Source: JAVBWI01 sp036677445
GTDB taxonomy: Bacteria > Bacillota > Clostridia > Christensenellales > CAG-138
Assembly: GCA_036677445.1 (NCBI GenBank)
Contig: JAVBWI010000006.1
Location: forward strand, 62,001-126,000
Length of the DNA: 64,000 nucleotides
Direction: 5' to 3'
Below the pieces are notes generated by a model. That model worked only from the letters and a program-made list of their open reading frames with translations. It was not told the origin of the DNA and made no database searches. The translations under genes and the position numbers were made by a program. The stretch's first letter is position 1. The number at the start of each line of letters is the position of its first letter. Below, piece by piece: positions 35,282 to 43,329 of this stretch.

Positions 35282-35731
35282 TCATTTGAGCATGGCCTGG
35301 AAGCGTTTGATAATCTCCGGGACCGCCTTATTGTCCTTAATGGCAATGAATATGGTGTTGTCCCCGGCGATGGTACCCGCAATTTCATTCCATTTCATGG
35401 AATCTACAGCCTCAGCCGCCGCGCTCGCACTGCCGGTGATCGTCTTAATCACGACCAAATTTCCGGCGGAGGTGATGCTCACGACGGATTGCGAGAATAT
35501 GCGAATAAACCGTTCCTGCAATCCTGTTTCGGCCTTATCGACCGTAGCATATTTGTAGGAGCCGTTTTCAGAAAGGGCCTTGATCAGCCGCAGTTCCTTT
35601 ATATCGCGGGATACGGTGGCCTGCGTGACGTCGTAGTTATGGCGACGCAAATGTTCCGCCAACTCGTCTTGCGTTTCGATGTCGTACTGCTCGATCAGTT
35701 CAAGAATCATCGCGTGTCTGGCTGCCTTCAT
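35282..35731 (-). CDS. argR: Arginine repressor ArgR/AhrC
   Basis: 149 residues. N-terminal winged helix (MKAARHAMILELIEQYDIET, NYDVTQATVSRDIKELRLIK) and C-terminal oligomerisation/arginine-binding domain with GTIAGDNTIFIAIKD. It controls arginine genes as a hexamer. ggggggt lies before ATG. Conserved position before recN. Confidence 0.94.
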   Translation of the reverse strand: MKAARHAMILELIEQYDIETQDELAEHLRRHNYDVTQATVSRDIKELRLIKALSENGSYKYATVDKAETGLQERFIRIFSQSVVSITSAGNLVVIKTITGSASAAAEAVDSMKWNEIAGTIAGDNTIFIAIKDNKAVPEIIKRFQAMLK

Positions 35732-35774
35732 AGTTACCCCCCGCTCTGTGTTGATATAACGTGCCCGTAAATAT

Positions 35775-36575
35775 TCAACTTAATTTTTCTTTGATCAGAT
35801 TGTACAGATTATGCGCTCCCACACGCAAAAACTTTGCCTGCGTATCTGACCTTGTTACGAAAATCCTGTCGTCAGGATCGACGTCCATTACTTTTTGCCC
35901 ATCCGCGTACAGGCAGCCGTCGCTGTGCATGCGCAGCTCCAGCTTTGCATCCGCAGCGGTGACGATGGGCCGGGCAAGCAGAGAGTGCGGACAAACGGGC
36001 GCAAGGATACAGGCATCCAGCCCGGGAGCAATAATAGGCCCGCCAGCAGAAATAGAATATCCGGTAGAACCTGTCGGCGTGCTTACGATCATGCCGTCGC
36101 AAAATACGGTGCCGGCGTCTTCGCCATCAATACCAAGGCTGATATGCGCCACGCCGGAGAACGATTGCTTGTACAATAAAACGTCGTTCAGACAATTACA
36201 GACCTCGGTGTCATTGACACGACAGGAAAGCATCATACGCCGTTCAATGCGCAAAAGCCCTGCCTGCAGCATATCCAGCGCTCCGCCAAATTCCTGGGGA
36301 AGTATCTCGCTTAAAAAACCTACACGGCCAAGGTTGATTCCCAATATGGGAAGATCATGTGCCGCAGCAAAAGGGACTGTCTTCAGTATCGTACCGTCGC
36401 CGCCAATCGCAGTCAGGAACAAAACGTCGGTCAATATATCTGCCGGGGAAGGGGCGGCAGGATCCATTTCTATACAGCGATATCCTTTTTCCTGTGCGAT
36501 TCGCATGGCCTCATTGCGAACCGAAGCGGCGTTGACCTTATCGGCATTGGCAACAAAGATGATGCTAGCGCCCAC
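35775..36575 (-). CDS. nadK: NAD kinase
   Basis: 266 residues. The GGDG motif is in LTAIGGDGTILKTVPFAA (about 55-72), followed by LGINLGRVGFLSE, and the C-terminal diacylglycerol-kinase-like domain has STPTGSTGYSISAGGPII. It phosphorylates NAD to NADP. GTG start with ggag eight bases upstream. Lies 43 bases upstream of argR. Confidence 0.93.
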   Translation of the reverse strand: MGASIIFVANADKVNAASVRNEAMRIAQEKGYRCIEMDPAAPSPADILTDVLFLTAIGGDGTILKTVPFAAAHDLPILGINLGRVGFLSEILPQEFGGALDMLQAGLLRIERRMMLSCRVNDTEVCNCLNDVLLYKQSFSGVAHISLGIDGEDAGTVFCDGMIVSTPTGSTGYSISAGGPIIAPGLDACILAPVCPHSLLARPIVTAADAKLELRMHSDGCLYADGQKVMDVDPDDRIFVTRSDTQAKFLRVGAHNLYNLIKEKLS

Positions 36576-36629
36576 AGATAATACTCCATTTCAACCAATT
36601 CTGCATAATTTGACAACATACCTTATTGT

Positions 36630-36659
36630 ATTATAGCCGCATGGTTATCCATATTTCAA
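36630..36659 (-). promoter_or_regulatory. Sigma-A type promoter for nadK-argR-recN
   Basis: Minus strand TTGAAA (36659-36654), 18 bases, TATAAT (36635-36630), about 55 bases before the nadK start. It splits the leftward block into an OLE-oapA-tlyA unit and a nadK-to-spo0A unit. Confidence 0.7.
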
Positions 36660-36718
36660 GTATAAAGTATCTTCCAAACGGAAATTTTGGAACAGATTTA
36701 CAGAATTATAAGCTCTTG

Positions 36719-37558
36719 TTACCGTTCCAGAGACTGATGCGCCCGCGCGACCACATCCTTTATGAAATGGGGAACGGGGAACAGAATAGTGCCGCGTGGA
36801 GCCGCGCATTTTTGCAGCATCGCCAGAAATTCAATATTCCCTTTCGGGCCGGTGATGGGGGAGTAGGAAAGACCGCAAACATCGTATCCGCAATCGCAGG
36901 CATATTCCAGTATGGTCGTGCAAACGGATAAATGCACACCTGCGTCCCGTACGACGCCGTGCTTGCCGACCTCTGCGCGCCCTGCCTCAAACTGCGGCTT
37001 AATAAGCGCCGCCACGTACGCGCCTTGCTGCAGGCAGGCGTTGAGCGGGGGCAATATCAGACGTAACGAGATAAAGGAAACGTCTATGGATGCAAAGCCA
37101 AGCGGCTCCTCGAACCAATCCGGCTGCATGTTGCGCGCGTTTGTGCGCTCCATCACCACTACGCGCGGGTCGTTGCGCAGCCGCCAATCCAGCTGGCCGT
37201 ACCCCACATCCACCGCATATACCTTTTGCACGCCATGCTGCAGCATGCAATCCGTGAAGCCGCCGGTGGATGCGCCGATATCCGCAGCAGTAAGCGCCTG
37301 CAGGTTCAGTTGAAATGTATCGATCGCCTTCTGCAGCTTCAAGCCGCCGCGGCTGACGAAAGGAACGGGGTCTTCAGCAACGCTGATCGTAACATCTTGC
37401 TTCACATCCATGCCGGGTTTGTCCGCCAGCTTTCCGTTCACCGTAACTTTTCCGGCCATAATGAGCGCACGCGCCTTTTCGCGGCTTTGCGCGAGCCCTT
37501 GCTCCGTCATGCATACATCCAGTCTCATACATTCGTCCGTTTCACTTTTTTGCGCCAT
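36719..37558 (-). CDS. tlyA: TlyA family rRNA methyltransferase (hemolysin-like)
   Basis: 279 residues. An S4 RNA-binding domain (about 11-75: QSREKARALIMAGKVTVNGK) precedes an FtsJ-like methyltransferase with SAM motif TAADIGASTGGFTDCMLQHG and VYAVDVGYGQLDWRLRND. TlyA methylates ribosomal RNA 2'-hydroxyls in mycobacteria. A start at MRLDV (37528) is also possible. It overlaps the upstream oapA gene by 17 bases. Confidence 0.92.
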   Translation of the reverse strand: MAQKSETDECMRLDVCMTEQGLAQSREKARALIMAGKVTVNGKLADKPGMDVKQDVTISVAEDPVPFVSRGGLKLQKAIDTFQLNLQALTAADIGASTGGFTDCMLQHGVQKVYAVDVGYGQLDWRLRNDPRVVVMERTNARNMQPDWFEEPLGFASIDVSFISLRLILPPLNACLQQGAYVAALIKPQFEAGRAEVGKHGVVRDAGVHLSVCTTILEYACDCGYDVCGLSYSPITGPKGNIEFLAMLQKCAAPRGTILFPVPHFIKDVVARAHQSLER

Positions 37559-38117
37559 TTTCCCTGCGGGAAAAGAGTGCGAATATTCGCCCTAAGCCAA
37601 ACACGATATGATGGCTGTGGCGCATGGCGATCTTTTTGCCTACCGCCTTGCCGCCGACCGTACATGCGGCAATCAGGCTGGATATAGCGATACCTGCGAG
37701 AAGATCGTTCACCTGTGAGGCATTGATGAGCAAGCGTGCGGCAATCGCCGCCCCCATTGCGCCCGAAACGATACCGCAGATATCGCCCACCACATCGTTG
37801 CAGATGTTGGAAACCGTACCCGCGGACTGTACCAGCCGTATCGCCTGCCGGGCGCCTTTGATTTTTTTAGATGCCATGGCGGTATAGGCCGTTACATCCT
37901 GGTACGTCACGGCGATACCGATGATATCGAACATAATACCCACAAAAATAATGAAAAACAAAACCAACAACGCTACCGGAAGACTGACCCCCAACAGCGT
38001 TGTTTGTGAAAAAAAGCTGAAAAGCATGGCCAGCATAAATGTCAGAAAAAACACTTTGACTGGCCACAAGTCTTTCTTTTTTGATTTTTTACTTCGCTTT
38101 ATTGGCGCGGAATCCAC
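37542..38117 (-). CDS. oapA: OLE-associated membrane protein OapA (CorB/CNNM-like)
   Basis: 191 residues: basic N-terminus (IKRSKKSKKKD), about three or four membrane helices (VFFLTFMLAMLFSFFSQTTL, LPVALLVLFFIIFVGIMFDI, and two nearer the C-terminus) and the segment SNICNDVVGDICGIVSGAMG, which contains a DxxxD motif reported for this family. Related Clostridial proteins are often labelled CorB-like Mg2+/Co2+ transporters. OapA binds OLE RNA and carries it to the membrane. It lies directly downstream of the RNA described at 38150-38729, which decides the call. The start appears to be GTG after gaggtgg. Confidence 0.82.
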   Translation of the reverse strand: MDSAPIKRSKKSKKKDLWPVKVFFLTFMLAMLFSFFSQTTLLGVSLPVALLVLFFIIFVGIMFDIIGIAVTYQDVTAYTAMASKKIKGARQAIRLVQSAGTVSNICNDVVGDICGIVSGAMGAAIAARLLINASQVNDLLAGIAISSLIAACTVGGKAVGKKIAMRHSHHIVFGLGRIFALFSRRENGAKK

Positions 38118-38149
38118 GCGGCCACCTCGGCTTTCGAGTTATGATCAAA

Positions 38150-38729
38150 GGAAAGTGGTGGTGGCATATTGAGTAGACTTTGCGGCTTAGGTCCAGTTGG
38201 GTTTCCCCACCGTTCACTCCCCGTCGCCGATAGGAGCGGTTTCCCATTATGCCCGGAGCTGGTACGTCACCATACACAGGACTGGATTGCCACTTAGGCC
38301 ACACCGTAATCCCCAATATGCCGTTTTAAGAACAGTCTAGGAGCTTTCCTCAACAGCTTTGCTGATTCCTAGCCTCTTTTGCAGCAACGGTTTCAATGGG
38401 CAATCGCGCCAACGCATTTGGCCAAACGCGCCGGAACGTGTTCCCGAATCCACCGCTGCCACGCAAGGCAGGCTACACTGTACACAGATTTTACCGCAAT
38501 ACAGGTTTAATCCTAAAGAGTAACCGTAAAAACGACCACCCAGTTAGGTCTCCACGAAGGTTGGGTCAACGCCCACATGCCATTATGGATCGCCCAGCCT
38601 TCTTAACTCCCAGCATCCGCCCCCGACTGGGCGTCGGCAGCAAACACCAGGAACTTCATCGATGTGCCCTCAACGGATTTTTAGGCCCGCCTTCAGAATC
38701 AGCATTACTGACTAGAATACTGCACCACC
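38150..38729 (-). ncRNA. ole: OLE RNA (ornate large extremophilic RNA)
   Basis: About 580 bases on the minus strand with no credible coding frame, a strong promoter at its 5' end and a membrane protein gene just after it. Its ends can join: 38716-38729 (GGTGGTG-CA-GTATT on the RNA) pairs with 38157-38170 (AATATG-CCACCACC), 12-13 pairs with one bulge per side. An internal hairpin has stem CTAGGA/TCCTAG (38372-38367 with 38342-38337) and inner CAGC/GCTG. Size, isolation from coding, and the order OLE-oapA-tlyA in a spo0A block match OLE RNA, found in anaerobic and extremophilic Firmicutes next to ispA/dxs. It forms a membrane ribonucleoprotein with OapA and is tied to alcohol, cold and Mg2+ stress. 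Ends are approximate; a covariance search would settle it. Confidence 0.85.
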
Positions 38730-38735
38730 GCAGTT

Positions 38736-38764
38736 ATCATATCACAATACCGCGCAATTTTCAA
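38736..38764 (-). promoter_or_regulatory. Sigma-A promoter for OLE RNA
   Basis: Minus strand TTGAAA (38764-38759), exactly 17 bases, TATGAT (38741-38736). Predicted transcript start near 38729, precisely at the 5' arm of the closing helix. Confidence 0.8.
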
Positions 38765-38865
38765 GCGTAACAGGGGATTTCTGGTTTTTCCGCCTGCAAA
38801 ATGCAATCGCAGAACAACGGACTATATCCAATACCAAAGGCATACATCTATGCATAGAAGGGCAG

Positions 38866-39489
38866 GTGTATGTATTGGAACTTACCTATTCCACTATGCG
38901 TTCCAGATTATTTGCATATATAAAAGAGAATTTTGGCGTAATCGCTGTTATTTTGTTTGTTTTTGTGGCGGGCGTCGCTGCCGGTATACGCATCATGCAA
39001 ACCATGTACCATGCCGAAGCCAGAGAAATTCTTACGGCATTGCCGTCCACCTTGCGGGCGGAAGGTATACCGTGGCTGCATTGCCTGTTTCTTTCGCTGT
39101 TTGTACAGGTATTGACAATAAGTTTATTGCTTTTATCCGGGCTGTGGCTGCCGACGGCGCCATTTTGGGTGGTCGGCATATTGCTGCGCGGCATGCTCAT
39201 AGGTACGGCAATTGGCGCGTGCGCAGCCGCATGGCCTTCACATACTGCAATTTGCCTGTTGTTGCTGCTGCAGTTGGAGGCAGCGCTGTTATTGCCTCCG
39301 CTTTTGCGGCTTGGAGTGCTTTCCCAACAGCAGATTGCATGCGCATGTAAAATAAAGCTGCGTCTTACGCAGCAAGTACCTGCCCCGCAGGACTATACGG
39401 CAGCTTTTTTGCGTACGAGCATAGGGCTTGTACCCTGTGTCCTGTTGCAAGGGTTTCTGATGCCTGCCGTGCTGTCACTGTTCTGCTGA
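38866..39489 (+). CDS. spoIIM: SpoIIM-like stage II sporulation membrane protein
   Basis: 207 residues with about five membrane helices (FGVIAVILFVFVAGVAAGIR, FLSLFVQVLTISLLLLSGLW, FWVVGILLRGMLIGTAIGAC and others). The layout (cytoplasmic start YIKENFG, first helix ending in GxxxG, then PFWVVG) fits SpoIIM, part of the DMP engulfment machine. In Bacillus spoIIM lies a few genes before deoB-punA, as here. Family match is divergent. Start could be GTG 38866, TTG 38875 or ATG 38896. Confidence 0.72.
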   Translation: MYVLELTYSTMRSRLFAYIKENFGVIAVILFVFVAGVAAGIRIMQTMYHAEAREILTALPSTLRAEGIPWLHCLFLSLFVQVLTISLLLLSGLWLPTAPFWVVGILLRGMLIGTAIGACAAAWPSHTAICLLLLLQLEAALLLPPLLRLGVLSQQQIACACKIKLRLTQQVPAPQDYTAAFLRTSIGLVPCVLLQGFLMPAVLSLFC

Positions 39490-39500
39490 TACGCCATCGG

Positions 39501-39529
39501 TTGACCTCATTTCCTTACAATGGTACAAT
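39501..39529 (+). promoter_or_regulatory. Sigma-A promoter for deoB-punA
   Basis: TTGACC (39501-39506), 17 bases, TACAAT (39524-39529). The transcript would have a leader of about 90 bases. Confidence 0.75.
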
Positions 39530-39551
39530 CGTAATAATTAAGCGGAAAAAA

Positions 39552-39593
39552 GCGCCATTTTATGCACCTTATGGCCCCCATGGCGGATGGCGC
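39552..39593 (+). other. Hairpin in the deoB leader
   Basis: gcgccat (39552-39558) pairs with atggcgc (39587-39593); the 28-base interior can also pair (atgg...ccat). No U-tract follows, so it is a leader structure rather than a terminator. Confidence 0.4.
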
Positions 39594-39626
39594 GTTAAAA
39601 ATGTAATACGGAAAGGGATATTTTAA

Positions 39627-40802
39627 ATGAAAAAACGAGTGATACTCATCGTTTTGGATAGTGTTGGAATCGGCGCGCTTCCCGATGCGGCGGCGTATGG
39701 CGATGAAGGTTCGCATACGCTGGGCAATCTGTACAAAATGCGCGGCCGCCTTGCGTTGCCCAACCTGTATGCGCTGGGGCTTTCCCATATTGAAGACAGC
39801 CGTCTCCCCAAGCCGGACAAGCTGCCCACGGGCGCATTTGGGCGTGCGGCGGAGCAGACCGCAGCCAAGGATACCACCAGCGGCCATTGGGAGCTGGCAG
39901 GGTTGCCCATGGCTGTTCCCTTCCGCACCTACCCCAACGGCTTCCCTGAGCTGCTGATACGCGAGTACGAGCGCCGTATCGGGCGCGGAACGCTGTGCAA
40001 CCGCGCGGCCTCCGGTACGGTAATCATACAGGAACTCGGCGACGAGCACGTAAAAACGGGAAAACCCATCGTTTACACCTCTGCAGACAGCGTGTTCCAG
40101 GTTGCAGCGCATGAAGAAGTGATCCCGCTTGCACAACTGTACCGCATGTGTGAGATCGCGCGCGAAATGCTCACGGGAGACAATCTGGTGGGCCGCGTGA
40201 TTGCAAGGCCGTTCCTCGGCAAATCCGGCGTATACAAGCGTACCGAGAACCGCAAGGATTACGCCATAGCACCGCCGGGCGATACGATACTCGACGCGCT
40301 TACCCGGAAGAGGCTTGTGACCGTAGGCATCGGCAAGATCGAGGATATTTTTTACCACAGGGGTATCGGTATTTCCGATCATACGCGCAACAATGCGGAC
40401 AGCATTCGTGCCACCATCCGCGTGCTGCAGGAAACAGACGGCGATTTCTTCTTTGCCAATCTGGTGGATTTTGATATGCTCTACGGCCATCGTAACGATA
40501 TGGAAGGGTATGCCGCCGGGCTGGAGTATTTTGATACGCAGCTTCCGGCAATATGCTCCGCCATGGGCGACGAGGATATGCTCATCATCACTGCCGACCA
40601 CGGTTGTGACCCTACGACCGCAAGCACCGATCATTCCCGCGAGTATATCCCGGTCGTTATTGCGGGCAAGCGCATCCTTGCTGGTACGGATATTGGCACG
40701 CGGGCAAGTTTTGCCGATATCGGCGCGACAATTTACGACTACCTGACGGGCGAAGCATGGCCGGTTGGAGAATCCTTCCTGCCGATGATAAAAAAGAGGT
40801 AA
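39627..40802 (+). CDS. deoB: Phosphopentomutase
   Basis: 391 residues of the alkaline-phosphatase superfamily: VILIVLDSVGIGALPDAAAY (nucleophile region), KDTTSGHWELAG, FANLVDFDMLYGHRNDMEGY and LIITADHGCDPTTASTDHSR give the two-metal site. It interconverts (deoxy)ribose 1- and 5-phosphates. Four bases separate it from punA, so the pair forms a nucleoside salvage operon. Confidence 0.96.
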   Translation: MKKRVILIVLDSVGIGALPDAAAYGDEGSHTLGNLYKMRGRLALPNLYALGLSHIEDSRLPKPDKLPTGAFGRAAEQTAAKDTTSGHWELAGLPMAVPFRTYPNGFPELLIREYERRIGRGTLCNRAASGTVIIQELGDEHVKTGKPIVYTSADSVFQVAAHEEVIPLAQLYRMCEIAREMLTGDNLVGRVIARPFLGKSGVYKRTENRKDYAIAPPGDTILDALTRKRLVTVGIGKIEDIFYHRGIGISDHTRNNADSIRATIRVLQETDGDFFFANLVDFDMLYGHRNDMEGYAAGLEYFDTQLPAICSAMGDEDMLIITADHGCDPTTASTDHSREYIPVVIAGKRILAGTDIGTRASFADIGATIYDYLTGEAWPVGESFLPMIKKR

Positions 40803-40805
40803 CGT

Positions 40806-41624
40806 ATGTACGATGTGATCGATGAGGCGGTCGCCGTCATTCAAAAAACAGGCGCTAAAACACCCAAGGCCGGCCTGATACTGGGTTCCGGTCTGGGCGG
40901 CTATGCGGATGGGCTTTCTGATAAGAAATTTGTGCCGTATGCGGAGATACCCGGCTTTCCGGTCTCGAAAGTCCAGGGGCATGCGGGAAGGTTTGTGCTG
41001 GGCGAGCATAAGGGGTTGCCTGTAATCGCCATGCAGGGCAGGGTGCATTATTATGAAGGACATCCGCAAAGCCTGCTGACGGTGGGCGTGCGCACCATGC
41101 GCTTACTGGGTGCGGAGTACCTTCTGCTTACGAACGCTGCGGGCGGCGTAAATACGTCGTTTGCGCCGGGGACGTTGATGCTGATATCCGACCATATCAA
41201 TTTTTCAGGCGGCCATCCGCTGATAGGGGAGAACCTGGATGCGTTCGGGCCCCGTTTTCCGGATTTGAGCGACATATACAACAAGGCGCTGCGCGAGAAG
41301 CTTAAGACCCTGGCGGCGGAGCGAAACCTCCATATAGAAGAAGGAGTCTATATGATGTTCTCCGGTCCTTCTTACGAAACGCCTGCGGAAATACGCATGG
41401 CGCGTATTTTAGGCGCGGATGCGGTGGGCATGTCCACGGTGCCCGAAGCCATCGCCGCGGCGCATTGCGGCATGAAGACCATCGGCGTTTCGCTTGTTAC
41501 CAACGCTGCCGCAGGCGTGCTGCCGCACAAGATCTCGCATGAAGAGGTGCAGCAAGCGGCAGCGGAGGCCTCCGTGCGCTTTACACAGCTTGTCGATTTG
41601 ATACTGGAGCGATTGTTCGTATAG
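40806..41624 (+). CDS. punA: Purine nucleoside phosphorylase
   Basis: 272 residues, trimeric PNP type: LILGSGLGGYADGL, GRVHYYEGHPQSL, LLLTNAAGGVNTSFAPGTLM, MFSGPSYETPAEIRMARILG, DAVGMSTVPEAIAA. It splits purine (deoxy)nucleosides with phosphate; DeoB then uses the sugar phosphate. aagaggt lies before the ATG. Confidence 0.96.
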   Translation: MYDVIDEAVAVIQKTGAKTPKAGLILGSGLGGYADGLSDKKFVPYAEIPGFPVSKVQGHAGRFVLGEHKGLPVIAMQGRVHYYEGHPQSLLTVGVRTMRLLGAEYLLLTNAAGGVNTSFAPGTLMLISDHINFSGGHPLIGENLDAFGPRFPDLSDIYNKALREKLKTLAAERNLHIEEGVYMMFSGPSYETPAEIRMARILGADAVGMSTVPEAIAAAHCGMKTIGVSLVTNAAAGVLPHKISHEEVQQAAAEASVRFTQLVDLILERLFV

Positions 41625-41656
41625 CGTGAAAAGACAAATGGAGCGTTGCCGGATAT

Positions 41657-41687
41657 GGGCCGATTGTCACTCGACGGCCCTTTTCTT
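41657..41687 (+). terminator. Intrinsic terminator after punA
   Basis: gggccg (41657-41662), 12-base loop, cggccc (41675-41680), then ttttctt. Confidence 0.7.
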
Positions 41688-41806
41688 GTTTGCGGCCGCA
41701 TTTTTGTTTATGTGGATACCCTAAAAGGATAAATCCGTATAAACGCAACAACAATAAGCATGCTGTGCTTATTGCGCGGCATGAGGGACGACATGGAGAC
41801 CTGCTG

Positions 41807-42289
41807 ATGAAGAAGCTCAAGCGTTGCCTGCTATTCGTTACATTTGGATTTTATTGCCTTGTGTTGGTGTACCTTTTGTTTTTAAACAGAAGGTATCAAT
41901 TCGACAGGCAACCGGATTTCGCGGAGTATATTCGCTATGCCGTCAATCTCATACCCTTTAAGACCCTCACGGAACTGTTTGCCAGAAATGCCGAACGGAG
42001 TATCAATACGGATATCGTATTTGACAACGCGGTCGGGAATTTTCTGCTGTTTTCTCCAATGGGGATTTATCTGCCCAGCTTGCGAAAAAAAGCGAGAAAG
42101 ATCGGCCGTTTTGTTTTCTTCATATTTCTGACGGTACTAACGGTCGAATCGCTGCAATTGCTGCTTTGCGTAGGAAGTTTCGACGTGGATGATATCATGC
42201 TTAATATGGCCGGCGCCATAGCGGGGTACGGAATATGGAAAACACAAGTCGTACAGAAAGTGCTGCGCACGATGCAATGGCTGCGGTAA
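41807..42289 (+). CDS. VanZ-like family membrane protein
   Basis: 160 residues: an N-terminal helix (LLFVTFGFYCLVLVYLLFLN), then NLIPFKTLTEL, DNAVGNFLLFSPMGIYLPSL, a membrane helix and ESLQLLLCVGSFDVDDIMLN with MAGAIAGYGIW, the VanZ core. VanZ proteins are linked to glycopeptide tolerance in some clusters, but stand-alone copies have no proven role. ATG 41807 follows ggagac by seven bases. It is convergent with birA. Confidence 0.85.
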   Translation: MKKLKRCLLFVTFGFYCLVLVYLLFLNRRYQFDRQPDFAEYIRYAVNLIPFKTLTELFARNAERSINTDIVFDNAVGNFLLFSPMGIYLPSLRKKARKIGRFVFFIFLTVLTVESLQLLLCVGSFDVDDIMLNMAGAIAGYGIWKTQVVQKVLRTMQWLR

Positions 42290-42330
42290 CAGCTTTGAAG
42301 CAAAAAAGTACCGGCAACCGGCGTCTATGA

Positions 42331-43314
42331 TTATGGCGTTTCACTCTCCGTCCTTCGCAGTGTCACGTCGCCTGCGGATACGGCGTGCAGCGCACCGTCT
42401 TGTGTACGCAGCAGCAGACGGCCTATGCTGTCGATATCCTCCACAACGCCATGGAGTGTCTCTCGAACGCCTGCGACATCCACCGTCTGCCCGATCGTAG
42501 AGCAGCTTTCCCTGTATGCGGTAAGCATTTCGGCAAAGCCTTCGTCGCTTTCGCAGGCATCGTACAACGGTTCCAGCTGATTGAGCAGGGTGGAGAGCAC
42601 CTGCTTGCGGTCCAGTGTCTTTCCAAGTTCAAGACCCAGCGAGGTGGCTACCTGCCCGATATCGGCGGGAAAGGAATCCGTGTTCACATTGACCCCCATG
42701 CCGACGATAATGGATTCAAGCGAATCCATATTGCCTTCCATCTCCAGCAATATGCCGCACAGCTTTTTGCCCGCTATGAGCACATCGTTGGGCCATTTAA
42801 TGGAAGGAACGAGCCCCAGGCTTGCGGCCAGCCGGTAAACGCCCAATGCTGTGGCCAGCGTAAAGCGCGGCGCGTGCTGCGCTTCCAGCTTTGGACGCAA
42901 TACGGCGCTCATGCAGATATCCTTGCCGGGCGTGTTGAGCCAGGTGCGGCCGCGGCGGCCGCGGCCTGCCGTCTGCTCCTCGGCTATAACAACGGTTCCG
43001 TGCGGACAGCCCTGCAGAGAAAGCTGGCGGGCAATAAGATTGGTGGAAGGCGCGCTGCTCAGGCACAGCATTTCCCGCCCCAGGCTGTGCGTGGCAAGCG
43101 CCGGCTCCACAAGCGCCGGGCGCAATACTTCTGCAGAACCCATCAAACGGTAGCCCTTGCGCGTGGCCGCCTCGATATTCACGCCCTCGCGCTGTAACGC
43201 CTGCATGTGCTTCCATACCGCCGCGCGCGTAATGCCCAGCTGTTCGCTGATACGTTCGCCGGAAAGAAATTCATCGCCGCTTTGCTGCAGCATTCGTAGT
43301 ATTGTTTCGCGCAT
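42331..43314 (-). CDS. birA: Bifunctional biotin-protein ligase / biotin operon repressor BirA
   Basis: 327 residues. N-terminal helix-turn-helix (LSGERISEQLGITRAAVWKH), catalytic domain with the biotinyl-AMP loop AEEQTAGRGRRGRTWLNT, SIKWPNDVLIAGKKLCGILL and GMGVNVNTDSFP, and a C-terminal SH3-like domain. It attaches biotin to carboxylases and can repress biotin genes. Starts 15 bases after recX. No accBC genes are in the window. Confidence 0.95.
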   Translation of the reverse strand: MRETILRMLQQSGDEFLSGERISEQLGITRAAVWKHMQALQREGVNIEAATRKGYRLMGSAEVLRPALVEPALATHSLGREMLCLSSAPSTNLIARQLSLQGCPHGTVVIAEEQTAGRGRRGRTWLNTPGKDICMSAVLRPKLEAQHAPRFTLATALGVYRLAASLGLVPSIKWPNDVLIAGKKLCGILLEMEGNMDSLESIIVGMGVNVNTDSFPADIGQVATSLGLELGKTLDRKQVLSTLLNQLEPLYDACESDEGFAEMLTAYRESCSTIGQTVDVAGVRETLHGVVEDIDSIGRLLLRTQDGALHAVSAGDVTLRRTESETP

Positions 43315-43329
43315 GGCACCCTCCGGTAA

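Noticed and set aside
38396..38770. 124-codon rightward frame in the OLE region
   Set aside because: No ribosome-binding site, no family likeness, and it lies antisense to a structured RNA with its own promoter.
38118..38770. Group II intron, RNase P RNA or tmRNA for the noncoding block
   Set aside because: No intron-encoded protein or domain V signature, no tmRNA tag frame or tRNA-like ends, and the OapA/tlyA context fits OLE RNA better.
39507..41069. 520-codon leftward open frame
   Set aside because: Antisense to deoB and punA, both certain genes.
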